Shown one piece after another: positions 35,393 to 44,093 of a DNA stretch of 64,000 nt (its first letter is position 1; every line of letters starts with the position of its first letter). The stretch is from Acidipila sp. EB88 (GTDB lineage Bacteria; Acidobacteriota; Terriglobia; Terriglobales; Acidobacteriaceae): assembly GCF_003858395.1 (NCBI RefSeq), contig NZ_QWEV01000005.1, forward strand, positions 3,720,001 through 3,784,000, written 5' to 3'. The position numbers were made by a program, and so were the translations under genes. The notes under the pieces are model-generated. The model was not told where the DNA came from. It did not search any database and saw nothing but the letters and a program-made list of their open reading frames with translations.

Positions 35393-37645
35393 ATGCGGTT
35401 TGTTTGCCTTGCGCAGGGGCGGCGGGAAGATGTGGCCGGACGGCAACGACGGATAAGGTGCGGCACTGTGCAGTCGGCTGCAGGCCTCGTGCTGAGCGCG
35501 GCGTTGTGGACGATGGGGGCCTGCGCGCAGACCGCGGCGAAGCAGGTGATGCAGCCGGCTGACCTGGTGAACCTGCGCACGGTAGCGGAGCCGCGCATCT
35601 CGCCGGATGGACGCCGGGTCGCGTACACCGTGCTGACGCCCGCTGCCTCGAGCATGCCGCGCAACGAGCACATCTGGCTGGTGGATACGGATCGGCCGAT
35701 GTCGCAGCGACCGTTCGTGGCGAGCAGCGGCGTGGATACGGCGCCGGCATGGTCGCCGGATGGGAAGCACCTTGCCTTTCTTTCAAACCGGCCGAATCCC
35801 CTTACGCAGGCGGGATCGCCGTTCCGCTTCAAGCTGGCGAGCGGCAAGTATCCGGCGGACATTCCGTTGACGCTTGTGGCAGCGGAGAACGTGACTGCGC
35901 CGGCGGCGGCACCGGGCCCGAAGGCCGCACCCGCGGACCCGAAGGCGGCGCCTCCCGCGACGCCCCTGAAGGCGGAAGCCGCGCCCGAGGCTGAACCGAA
36001 GGACATGCAGCTCTGGTGGATTGCGATGGATGGGGGCGAAGCGGAGCCGCTGACAAACCTGCCGGGCGGCGTGCGCTCGTTTCGGTGGTCCAAGGACGGG
36101 CAGCAGATTGCGTTTGTACGGAAGGATGCAGCGAGCGAGGACGAACGCGGCCGCGTGCAGCGCAAGGACGATCGCGAGATCGTCGATCACGAGTACCACT
36201 ATGACCGGCTGTGGGTACTGGATGTCGCCGAGCGGCAGGCGCGGCTGCTGACGCGTTCGGACCAGAATGTCGATGCGATTGACTGGTCCCCTGACGGCAG
36301 GAGTATCGTGGCGCGCGTCTCGCCGTCGCCTCGCTTGGATGATTACTGGCGAGTATCCAAGGTGATGATCTTCGACGCGACCACGGGCGCACAGGTGAGC
36401 GTGATCGAGCCGAGATCGGGCTACCAGCAGCCGTTGTACGCGAGAGATGGAGCGCGCGTCGCATTCTCGCGCTTCAGTGCGCGTGGCATCACCGATGAGC
36501 ACTACGTGCGCGAGCTGGCGAGCGGGAAAGAGCTTCGGCTGGAGGACCTGGTCAAGGGAACAGTTTCCGAGGTGCGGTGGCTGCCGGAGAACCTGCTGCT
36601 CGTGAGCAGTTATGTGGGCGCGCACACCGAGGCGCATGTTGTCGATGTTGCGAAGCACACGGCGCGGGTTGTGCCTGCGCTGCCTGTGTCCGCGCTGGAG
36701 CTGGATGCGAGCCTGGACGGAAAGACGTTCAGCTTTGTGAGTGAGACCGCGACGCAGCCGGGCGAGATCTCGGTGTGGGCGCGTGACAAGGCCGAGGTGC
36801 TGACGAGCACCAACCCGCAGGTGCAGGGCTGGGCGCTGGGTGCGGAACGCGAGGTGCAATGGGCGAACCCGAAGGATGGCACGACCGTGTATGGAGTATT
36901 GTCGTTGCCGCCGGACTACACGCCGGGCCGTGCGTACAAGACGGTGATCCACCTGCATGGTGGGCCGGAGGAAGCCTTCACTGTCGGCTTCAACGCGACC
37001 TGGTATAACTACGCCGCGCTGCTTGCTTCGTGGGGCTACGTGGTCTTGCAGCCGAACTATCGCGGATCGGCGGGACAAGCGATCGCGTTTACCGAAGGCA
37101 ACTACCGCGATTGGGGCGGTGGCGACTTTGACGACGTGATGGCCGGGGTGGACTGGCTGGTGAAGCAAGGCATTGCCGACCCTAATCAGATGGCAATCGC
37201 AGGGTGGAGTTACGGCGGCTATCTGACGAGCTGGGCCGTGACGCACACTGATCGCTTCAAGGCGGCGATGGCAGGCGCACCCATCACTGATGTGCTCAGC
37301 ATGGCGACCACGACGGATATCGCGCCAAGCTACCTGGACAGCTACCTTGGGCCATTGACGGGGCAGATGGCGGAGTATGACCGGCACTCCCCTGTTCGCT
37401 CAGCGGAGGCCTGCCATACGCCGTTGCTGATTCTGCAGGGCGATGCGGACGTGCGCGTTCCGCTCTTGCAGGGGTCGGAACTGTACCATGCGTTGCGCTT
37501 CTTCTCGCGGGAGACAGAGATGGTTACTTACCCGAGAGAGCCGCATATTTTTGGTGAGCGCGAACACCAGATCGACAGCCTTACACGCGAGCTGGCGTGG
37601 TTTGCGCAGCACTTATCGGCAGAGTCAAAGGCTTCCACGCGCTAG
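35393..37645 (+). CDS. S9-family (prolyl-oligopeptidase-type) exported peptidase
   Basis: A 750-residue serine peptidase. GGGAG lies six bases before the ATG. The leader contains a hydrophobic segment ending WTMGACAQ (residues about 30-46). A beta-propeller follows (RISPDGRRVAYTVLTP, APAWSPDGKHLAFLS), interrupted at about residues 165-205 by an Ala/Pro/Lys-rich linker (from PAAAPGPKAAPADPKAAPP). The alpha/beta-hydrolase domain has the nucleophile in GWSYGGY, the acid in LQGDADVRVP and the His in REPHIFG. The family cuts short peptides, often after Pro or as an acyl-peptidase. A periplasmic location is likely. It follows the amidohydrolase gene on the same strand. Confidence 0.9.
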   Translation: MRFVCLAQGRREDVAGRQRRIRCGTVQSAAGLVLSAALWTMGACAQTAAKQVMQPADLVNLRTVAEPRISPDGRRVAYTVLTPAASSMPRNEHIWLVDTDRPMSQRPFVASSGVDTAPAWSPDGKHLAFLSNRPNPLTQAGSPFRFKLASGKYPADIPLTLVAAENVTAPAAAPGPKAAPADPKAAPPATPLKAEAAPEAEPKDMQLWWIAMDGGEAEPLTNLPGGVRSFRWSKDGQQIAFVRKDAASEDERGRVQRKDDREIVDHEYHYDRLWVLDVAERQARLLTRSDQNVDAIDWSPDGRSIVARVSPSPRLDDYWRVSKVMIFDATTGAQVSVIEPRSGYQQPLYARDGARVAFSRFSARGITDEHYVRELASGKELRLEDLVKGTVSEVRWLPENLLLVSSYVGAHTEAHVVDVAKHTARVVPALPVSALELDASLDGKTFSFVSETATQPGEISVWARDKAEVLTSTNPQVQGWALGAEREVQWANPKDGTTVYGVLSLPPDYTPGRAYKTVIHLHGGPEEAFTVGFNATWYNYAALLASWGYVVLQPNYRGSAGQAIAFTEGNYRDWGGGDFDDVMAGVDWLVKQGIADPNQMAIAGWSYGGYLTSWAVTHTDRFKAAMAGAPITDVLSMATTTDIAPSYLDSYLGPLTGQMAEYDRHSPVRSAEACHTPLLILQGDADVRVPLLQGSELYHALRFFSRETEMVTYPREPHIFGEREHQIDSLTRELAWFAQHLSAESKASTR

Positions 37646-37738
37646 GTGAGGCTTCTGGTTGCAACGATTCTTGTGCCAACGGTTGTGGCTTTTAGGCTGC
37701 TGCGCTACATTGAGCTGCGAGTATGCGGGAGGTTATTG

Positions 37739-38560
37739 ATGGGATTGATGACGGTCAAGGATGGCACGCAGATTTATTACAAGGACTGGGGCACGGGGCG
37801 GCCGCTGGTTTTTCACCACGGCTGGCCTTTGTGTTCGGATGACTGGGATGCGCAGTTGATGTTCTTCCTGGAGCGTGGTTTCCGCGTGATTGCGCACGAT
37901 CGCCGGGGGCATGGCCGCTCGACGCAGACTGCCACGGGCAACGAGATGAACACGTACGCGGCGGATGTGGATGAGCTCGCGGCAAAGCTCGACCTGAAAG
38001 AGGCGGTGCACATCGGGCACTCCACGGGCGGTGGCGAAGTGGCGCGCTACGTGGCGCGGGCAAAGCCGGGCCGCGTGGCGAAAGCAGTATTGATCAGCGC
38101 GGTGCCGCCGGTGATGGTGCAGTCCGACACGAACCCGGGGGGTACGCCGATCGCCGTGTTCGACAACATTCGGGAGCAGACCAAGAACCATCGCTCACAG
38201 TTTTACAAGGACCTGTCGCTGCCGTTCTACGGCTACAACCGGCCTGGGGCCGAGGCAGCGCAGGGTGTGCGCGACAACTGGTGGCGCCAGGGGATGATCG
38301 GCGGGATCAAGGCGCAGTACGACTGCATCGCGGCGTTCTCGGAGACGGACTTTACGGAAGACCTGAAGCAGATTGAAGTGCCGACGCTGGTGATGCATGG
38401 TGAGGACGACCAGATCGTACCCTTCGCCAATGCCGGGCCGCTTTCAGCGAAGCTGCTGAAGCAGGCCACGACCAGGTTCTACCCGGGGTTTCCGCACGGA
38501 ATGCCCACAACGCACGCGGCGCAGATCAATGCCGATCTGCTGGAGTTTATCCAGGCGTAA
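37739..38560 (+). CDS. Alpha/beta hydrolase, non-heme chloroperoxidase/aryl-esterase type
   Basis: A 273-residue cytoplasmic protein. The start at 37739 follows GGGAGG by about six bases and fits the family length (about 275); the frame is open further upstream without similarity. The oxyanion motif is FHHGWP, the nucleophile elbow GHSTGGGEV, the acid in MHGEDDQIVPF and the His in GFPHGMPTTH. The family name derives from cofactor-free haloperoxidase activity (perhydrolysis); the natural role is usually ester or lactone hydrolysis. It has no signal peptide. It converges on the xylulokinase gene across a strong symmetric hairpin. Confidence 0.9.
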   Translation: MGLMTVKDGTQIYYKDWGTGRPLVFHHGWPLCSDDWDAQLMFFLERGFRVIAHDRRGHGRSTQTATGNEMNTYAADVDELAAKLDLKEAVHIGHSTGGGEVARYVARAKPGRVAKAVLISAVPPVMVQSDTNPGGTPIAVFDNIREQTKNHRSQFYKDLSLPFYGYNRPGAEAAQGVRDNWWRQGMIGGIKAQYDCIAAFSETDFTEDLKQIEVPTLVMHGEDDQIVPFANAGPLSAKLLKQATTRFYPGFPHGMPTTHAAQINADLLEFIQA

Positions 38561-38623
38561 CGCCGGCGGCAGCAAGAGCGCAGGTGTGGCTTCCCTGCTG
38601 CCCCGGTCATTGCAGGGGTGGCA

Positions 38624-38652
38624 CACGCGCCGCAGAGAGACTGCGGCGCGTG
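38624..38652. terminator. Bidirectional terminator hairpin between convergent genes
   Basis: CACGCGCCGCAG, a five-base loop (AGAGA), then CTGCGGCGCGTG form a perfect 12-bp GC-rich stem midway between the alpha/beta hydrolase and xylulokinase stops. There is no T-run, but position and symmetry fit termination in both directions. Confidence 0.6.
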
Positions 38653-38668
38653 CGCGCGGCGAAGGCTG

Positions 38669-40147
38669 CTAGACGCCGTAGAGACGCTTCAGTTCAGAGC
38701 GATAGGTGGCGCGTGCCTCCGAGTAGAGCGGGCGCAGTTCGGCGCGGGGAGCGGTGGTGCTGCTTTGCTCCACTTCGACCCAGCGATCTGTGATCTCCGT
38801 CATGGACACAGGATGTCCCTGGGCGAGGCTCCAGGCGTGGAAGGCCTGGATGGCCGCGCCGAGGCAGCCGGCTTCTTCCTCGCGCGGCACCTGCACGGTG
38901 GCGCCGGTGATGTCGGCGAGCATCTGCCGCCAGGCGATGGAGCGCGACCCTCCACCGATGACCAGGATGCGGTCGGGTTGCGCGCCTTGAAGGATCAGGT
39001 CCAGCCCGTCGAGCACCCCGAAGCTGACGCCCTCGATCACGGCGCGGACCAGGTGGTGCGGGGTAAAGTTGGTGCTGGAGAGCCCGGCGATAGTGCCGCG
39101 CGCGGAAGGCAGGTCGGGGGTGCGTTCTCCATTCAGAAACGGGATGAAGACGAGGCCGTCCGCGCCGGGTTCGGTTGCGGCGAGCGATGCTTCGATTTCG
39201 CGCACATCCTTGCCGAGCACCTTGAGCGTTTGTGTCACAACGTTGGTTGCATTCATGGTGCACACAAGCGGGAGCCAGCCGCCCGAGGAAGAGCAAAAGG
39301 GCGCAACCTCTTCCCTGCCGTTGATAAGCGGTTCGGTCTGGTAGGAGTAGACGGTGGACGAGGTGCCCAGGCTGAGCGTGACCACCCCGGCCTGCACGTT
39401 GCCGGTACCAATTGCGCCCATCATGTTGTCGCCACCGCCGGTGGAGACCTGGCAGCCCGGGGCGATGCCCAACTCCTGCGCGACCTCGGGCAGCACCAGG
39501 CCGAGCAGCTCGTCGGGACCAAACAGCGGCGGCAGCGCGGCAGCGAGCTGGCCCGACCCGCCGTCGATGGCGGCCAGCACGTCGAGAGCCCAGGTGCGGG
39601 AGCGCACGTCGAAAAAGGCAGTTCCCGAAGCGTCGCCGAACTCCGCGGCCATACGCCCGGTGAGCCAGAAGTTGAGGTACTCGTGGGGCAGCAGGATGTG
39701 CCGGATGCGGGCGAAGCTGGAGGGCTCGTGCCGGCGCAGCCACAGGAGCTTGGAGGCGGTGTAGCCGGTGCGGGAGACGATGCCGAACCGCTCGGCGCAG
39801 GCGGCGCGGCCGCCCAGCATGGCGATCAACTCCTCGTTCTCTGCCGCAGTTTCGGTGTCGTTCCAGAGCTTGGCCGGGCGGATGACCTTGTTGTGCTCGT
39901 CGAGGACGACGAGCCCGTGCTGCTGCCCGGAGACGCCGAGCGCCAGCACGGGCCCATTGGCCGTGCCAAGCGCCTGTTTGACCGAGGTGATGAGGGCGTC
40001 TACCCACCACTGAGGCTCCTGCTCGCGTGCGCCGGATGCCCGCTCGATGAGGTTGTGCGCGGCGTAGCCGCGACCGATGGGGGATCCCTGATCGGACAGG
40101 AGAAGAGCCTTGGTGCCCTGGGTGCCGCAGTCGATGCCGAGAAACAT
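38669..40147 (-). CDS. xylB: Xylulokinase (FGGY family)
   Basis: A 492-residue sugar kinase converting D-xylulose and ATP to xylulose 5-phosphate for the pentose phosphate pathway. The start at 40147 follows AAAGGT by about five bases and gives the family N-terminus MFLGIDCGTQGTKALLL. Further marks are ALGVSGQQHGLVVLDE, AKLWNDTETAAE, TGYTASKLLWLR, the glycine-rich STGGGDNMMGAIGTGNV, LSLGTSSTVYSY and the ATP-binding ILVIGGGSRSIAWRQMLADI. The full length and motif order match XylB rather than glycerol or gluconate kinases. It is divergent from glpK across about 300 bases that contain no recognised operator. Xylose or xylulose freed by the secreted enzymes is the plausible source. Confidence 0.9.
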   Translation of the reverse strand: MFLGIDCGTQGTKALLLSDQGSPIGRGYAAHNLIERASGAREQEPQWWVDALITSVKQALGTANGPVLALGVSGQQHGLVVLDEHNKVIRPAKLWNDTETAAENEELIAMLGGRAACAERFGIVSRTGYTASKLLWLRRHEPSSFARIRHILLPHEYLNFWLTGRMAAEFGDASGTAFFDVRSRTWALDVLAAIDGGSGQLAAALPPLFGPDELLGLVLPEVAQELGIAPGCQVSTGGGDNMMGAIGTGNVQAGVVTLSLGTSSTVYSYQTEPLINGREEVAPFCSSSGGWLPLVCTMNATNVVTQTLKVLGKDVREIEASLAATEPGADGLVFIPFLNGERTPDLPSARGTIAGLSSTNFTPHHLVRAVIEGVSFGVLDGLDLILQGAQPDRILVIGGGSRSIAWRQMLADITGATVQVPREEEAGCLGAAIQAFHAWSLAQGHPVSMTEITDRWVEVEQSSTTAPRAELRPLYSEARATYRSELKRLYGV

Positions 40148-40443
40148 GGATACCTTTCGGATTTGGAGCAGAGCGTATGGCGCGAACAAACGGGATGGCC
40201 GGGGCGCGGCTGTTCCCATGAGATTGCCGGGCAGGAGACAGTCAGCCGTCCTCGCGGGGAGCGTCCGGTGGCCGCTGAATCAGAACCATACTACCGCAGC
40301 TTCTGCCTTGTTCCAGGCGATGGTCACGAGCAGTGAAACGGCTCCGCTCGGCAGGTGAGGGTGCTCCAGAACCCTTGGCACTTTTAGGCGCAGAAACGAG
40401 TTTACGAGGGCTACCTCGCTGCCGAGTCGTGAATCCTAGACCC

Positions 40444-41964
40444 ATGCGCTATGTCCTCGCACTTGATCAAGGCACGACCAGTTCCCGCGCGATCCTGTTT
40501 GACCATGCCGGCAAGATCGCCGGTGTTGCCCAGCACGAATTCCGACAGATCTTTCCTGACACCGGCTGGGTAGAGCATGATCCCTTCGACATTCTTACCT
40601 CGCAGCTGACCGCGGCGGTGGAGGTGATGACGCGAGCCGGTGTACGCCCGCGGGACGTGGCGTCGCTCGGCATCACCAACCAGCGCGAGACCACGATCGT
40701 GTGGGACCGGGAGACGGGCAAACCGGTGTACAACGCGATCGTGTGGCAGGATCGACGCGGTGCGCCGCTGTGCCGGAAGCTGATCGAGGACGGATTGGAG
40801 ACGACGGTCCGAGAGAAGACCGGCCTGGTAGTAGACCCGTACTTCTCCGCCACCAAGATTGCCTGGATTCTCGAGAACGTGGCGGGAGCGAGGGCAAGCG
40901 CCGAGCAGGGGAAGCTTGCATTTGGCACTGTGGACAGCTGGCTGGTATGGAACCTGACCAGCGGCAAACAGCACCTGACGGATCGCACCAATGCGAGCCG
41001 CACGATGCTGTACAACATCGTCGAGGATCGTTGGGATGATGAGCTGCTCAAAATCCTGAACATACCCGCGAGCATGATGCCCGCGGTGCACTGGTCGAGC
41101 GAGCCGATGGGCCAGGTGACGACCTCGCTGGGGCTGGGCGAGATTGAGATCGCAGGTATCGCGGGCGACCAGCAGGCGGCGTTGTTCGGCCAGCTGTGTG
41201 TTGCCCCGGGAGATGCCAAGAACACCTACGGGACTGGTTGCTTCCTGCTGCAGAACATTGGCACGACCTTCACGCTCTCGAAGGAGCGGCTGATTACAAC
41301 GTTGTGCTGCAGCCCGAGCAAGCAGCTTGAGTATGCGCTGGAGGGTAGCATTTTTGTGGGCGGCGCGGTGGTGCAGTGGCTGCGGGACAACATGCGCTTC
41401 TTCAAGGAGTCGCCGGATGTGGAGGCGATTGCAGCCGGGGTGGAGAATGCGGGCAGCGTGGTTTTCGTGCCGGCATTTACCGGGCTGGGTGCGCCACACT
41501 GGGACCCGTATGCAAGTGGTCTGATTATCGGGCTGGAGCGCGGCACGGAGATTGGGCATATTGCGCGCGCCGCGCTGGAGAGCATCGCGTTCCAGGTGGC
41601 CGATGTGCTTTACGCGATGAATAACGACACTCGGGAGCCATTTCGCGAACTGCGCGTGGATGGGGGCGCGACGGGCAACGACATGCTGATGCAGTTCCAG
41701 GCGGACCTGTTGCAACTTCCCGTGCGTCGCCCCGCGGTGCTTGAAACTACAGCACTGGGCGCGGCGTACCTGGCTGGGCTTGCGGTCGGCTTCTGGAGCA
41801 GCACGGATGAGATAGCGCAGGTACGCGACGAGGACACCGTGTTTACACCGAAGGCGACCCCACAGGAGATGCAGCGACGTACGACCAGGTGGAAGGAGGC
41901 AGTGAAGCGCGCCGGAGGATGGAACCGAGTGGGCGGACCGGCCGCCCCGGAGCAGAAGGCTTAA
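40444..41964 (+). CDS. glpK: Glycerol kinase
   Basis: A 506-residue FGGY kinase making glycerol 3-phosphate. The start at 40444 gives the family N-terminus MRYVLALDQGTTSSRAILFD; the frame is open for 37 more codons without similarity. Diagnostic motifs are FPDTGWVEHDPFDI, LGITNQRETTIVWDRETG, NAIVWQDRR, FGTVDSWLVWNLT, TDRTNASRTMLYNI, GIAGDQQAALFGQ and NTYGTGCFLLQNIG, with the C-terminal LRVDGGATGNDMLMQFQADL. There is no clear Shine-Dalgarno just before the ATG, so weak initiation or a leaderless start is possible. It is followed after 208 bases by the glycerol facilitator gene. No glpD lies in the window. Confidence 0.95.
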   Translation: MRYVLALDQGTTSSRAILFDHAGKIAGVAQHEFRQIFPDTGWVEHDPFDILTSQLTAAVEVMTRAGVRPRDVASLGITNQRETTIVWDRETGKPVYNAIVWQDRRGAPLCRKLIEDGLETTVREKTGLVVDPYFSATKIAWILENVAGARASAEQGKLAFGTVDSWLVWNLTSGKQHLTDRTNASRTMLYNIVEDRWDDELLKILNIPASMMPAVHWSSEPMGQVTTSLGLGEIEIAGIAGDQQAALFGQLCVAPGDAKNTYGTGCFLLQNIGTTFTLSKERLITTLCCSPSKQLEYALEGSIFVGGAVVQWLRDNMRFFKESPDVEAIAAGVENAGSVVFVPAFTGLGAPHWDPYASGLIIGLERGTEIGHIARAALESIAFQVADVLYAMNNDTREPFRELRVDGGATGNDMLMQFQADLLQLPVRRPAVLETTALGAAYLAGLAVGFWSSTDEIAQVRDEDTVFTPKATPQEMQRRTTRWKEAVKRAGGWNRVGGPAAPEQKA

Positions 41965-42172
41965 GCGGGAACACTCTGCAGCAGGGGGACAGGAGCCTGG
42001 GAACGGCAAGCAGTGATATGGTGGGCAGCACGTGGTTGGCTCGTGCTGCGCGGTAGCCATCCGCAAGTAAGTGGGCGTGTGGTGAAGGCGAGCGCGTCGG
42101 CGGTGCGATCACTGTTGCAACGTACAGGGCGTGCCGAACTCCATAGGCTGGCCACCGAATGGAAAGGGCAGG

Positions 42173-42910
42173 ATGCTGCGGTCTCCGATGCTGGGCGAGT
42201 TTATGGGCACCTTCATCATGATGGTGCTTGGCGATGGTGTGGTGGCCGGCGTGCTGCTGAAGCGCAGCAAGGCAGAGAACGCAGGATGGCTCACGGTGTG
42301 CACGGCGTGGGCGTTCGCGGTGCTGTGCGGGATCTTTACTTCTCTGCTGTTTGGAAGCAAGGACGCGCACCTGAACCCGACCATCACTCTGGCGTTTGCG
42401 ATTGAGACCGGCAGCTTTGCAAAGCTCCTGCCGTATGCGGTGGCGCAGATTGCCGGGGCGTTCTGTGGCGCGGTGGTGGTGTGGCTTGCCTACCTGCCGC
42501 ACTGGGCGCTGACCGAGGATGCCGAGGCGAAGCGAGGCGTGTTCTGCACCATCCCGGCGGTGCGCAACTACCCGGCCAACGTGCTCGCGGAGGCGATCGC
42601 TACGTTTGTGCTCATCCTTGTTGCGGGTGCGATCAGCTCCAAGCTGGTGCTGGCGAGTGGAGCTCCGGCAGGGCTCGGACCGTACCTGGTGAGCTGCGTG
42701 GTGTGGGCGATCGGGCTTTCGCTGGGCGGGACCACGGGCTATGCCATCAACCCTGCTCGCGATCTTGGTCCACGGCTTGCCCACGCGATCCTGCCGATCG
42801 CGGGCAAGGCCGGTTCGGACTGGGCGTATGCGTGGGTGCCGATTGTGGGGCCGGTGATCGGCGCAAGCTGTGGCGGGCTGGTGCTCCACCTGCTGGGCGC
42901 GGGCAATTAG
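42173..42910 (+). CDS. glpF: Glycerol facilitator (MIP-family aquaglyceroporin)
   Basis: A 245-residue inner-membrane channel with six transmembrane segments and two re-entrant loops. The second loop has the aquaglyceroporin motif INPARDLGPR (Asn193-Pro-Ala, then Arg196-Asp197), in which Asp marks glycerol channels. The first loop reads HLNPTITLAF, with Thr70 in place of the usual Ala of NPA. The start at 42173 follows AAAGGGCAGG; a second ATG at 42188 is possible. The gene is downstream of glpK on the same strand, the usual pairing: the channel lets glycerol in and the kinase traps it. Confidence 0.93.
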   Translation: MLRSPMLGEFMGTFIMMVLGDGVVAGVLLKRSKAENAGWLTVCTAWAFAVLCGIFTSLLFGSKDAHLNPTITLAFAIETGSFAKLLPYAVAQIAGAFCGAVVVWLAYLPHWALTEDAEAKRGVFCTIPAVRNYPANVLAEAIATFVLILVAGAISSKLVLASGAPAGLGPYLVSCVVWAIGLSLGGTTGYAINPARDLGPRLAHAILPIAGKAGSDWAYAWVPIVGPVIGASCGGLVLHLLGAGN

Positions 42911-42992
42911 GCGCTGAGCGCGTAGAGATTTTGCCGTGGTGCCGTGATGGTGCTTGCTGGTATGTGGCGACGCAAGAAATTCGAGCCCAACG

Positions 42993-43961
42993 TCACAGCG
43001 CGCCGGCTTTCTCAAGATCTTTCTTCATGCCCTGCCAGCTTCGCTCGGATGAGCTCTCCGGGCTCTTCCCATCCTTCCAGTGCGTTTCGAGTACCACCCC
43101 ATTCGCGTAACCGATCTGCTTGAGGGCTCGGAACTGTGCAGCCCAGTCAATGTAGCCGACATCCACTGGCGACCACACGATCTTGCCTGTGCTGTCTTTT
43201 ACGGCATTTTTGACGTGGCAGTGATGGATGCGGTCTTTGGGGATGGCGTTCCAGCCGCCAGGAAAGGCATCGAGTTCGCCGCGCATCACCGCGTTGCCAG
43301 GGTCCCAGTTGAGGGCGAGGTTGCGCGAGGTGACCCCAGCGAGCGTTGCCCCAGCCTCGCGGCCGGTGCCGGTGTTGCAGGCAAACTCATTTTCGAGCAC
43401 AAGCAGGATCCCCTGCCGGCGCGCGGTCTCGGCAGCCTCGGTCAGCTTCTGGTTGATCGCTGCACGAAAAGGCGCGACGTCATCGAGGCGCCAGAAGTCA
43501 AAGCAGCGCACCTTGTCGGTGTTGAACTGCCTTGCCAGCGAGATGGAACGCTGGAGCACTTCGTCCTGCTGTTTGAATGTCGCCGCGGCTGCGCCGTGCA
43601 GGTCGCCCCCTTCGGCATAGCGGCTTGGTGGGGCGCCCGGCCAGTTCACTTTGAAGAGTGGACTGCTGATATCTGTCACCGACAGCCCATACTTGGCGAT
43701 GACCTTGCGGGCCTCAGCTATCTGCGCGTCGGAAATGGTCTGCAAGTTTTTGCCCCATACCTCGCGCAATTCCACGAAGCGCAGGTTCCACTCCTTCGCG
43801 ATGACATAGCAGGCATGGTCCAGATCCTGCGAGATTTCGTCCGAGATGACACCGACCTTGAAGGAAGAGGCGGCCGCCCAGCTTCTCCGCTGGGCGAGAA
43901 GCATCGCGCTGGCACCGGCCGCAGACTGCAGGAATCGGCGGCGGGAATGGGATGTGATCAT
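42993..43961 (-). CDS. Tat-exported TIM-barrel sugar phosphate isomerase/epimerase family protein
   Basis: A 322-residue AP-endonuclease-2-type TIM barrel (xylose-isomerase-like). The N-terminus MITSHSRRRFLQSAAGASAM has a twin-arginine motif, and GGAGG lies four bases before the ATG. Likely metal ligands are the Glu of LVLENEFACNTG, the Asp of LALNWDPGNAV, the His of IHHCHVKNAV and the Glu of GVVLETHW, the order seen in this family. Export through Tat means it acts folded, with its metal, in the periplasm, so phosphorylated cytoplasmic sugars are not its substrate. Similar exported barrels are found with 3-keto-glycoside pathways. It is followed on the same strand side by a second barrel and a Gfo/Idh/MocA gene upstream. 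Confidence 0.85.
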   Translation of the reverse strand: MITSHSRRRFLQSAAGASAMLLAQRRSWAAASSFKVGVISDEISQDLDHACYVIAKEWNLRFVELREVWGKNLQTISDAQIAEARKVIAKYGLSVTDISSPLFKVNWPGAPPSRYAEGGDLHGAAAATFKQQDEVLQRSISLARQFNTDKVRCFDFWRLDDVAPFRAAINQKLTEAAETARRQGILLVLENEFACNTGTGREAGATLAGVTSRNLALNWDPGNAVMRGELDAFPGGWNAIPKDRIHHCHVKNAVKDSTGKIVWSPVDVGYIDWAAQFRALKQIGYANGVVLETHWKDGKSPESSSERSWQGMKKDLEKAGAL

Positions 43962-44093
43962 GAAACCTCCTTGAAGTTAGGGGCAAGTTTGTGCGAGCGC
44001 TGCATGCCTTGCGAGATACCTGCGCGTGGGCAGCTGGTCGGCGCCTCGTGTTTCCTGAGACGGCGCACAACCGCCGGCGGACGCATGCAGGTG

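Noticed and set aside
34046..35770. Minus-strand open frame of about 570 codons
   Set aside because: Antisense of the amidohydrolase and the start of the S9 peptidase, both well supported on the plus strand.
38618..40336. Plus-strand open frame of about 570 codons
   Set aside because: Antisense of xylulokinase. No family similarity, and composition typical of a complementary-strand shadow.
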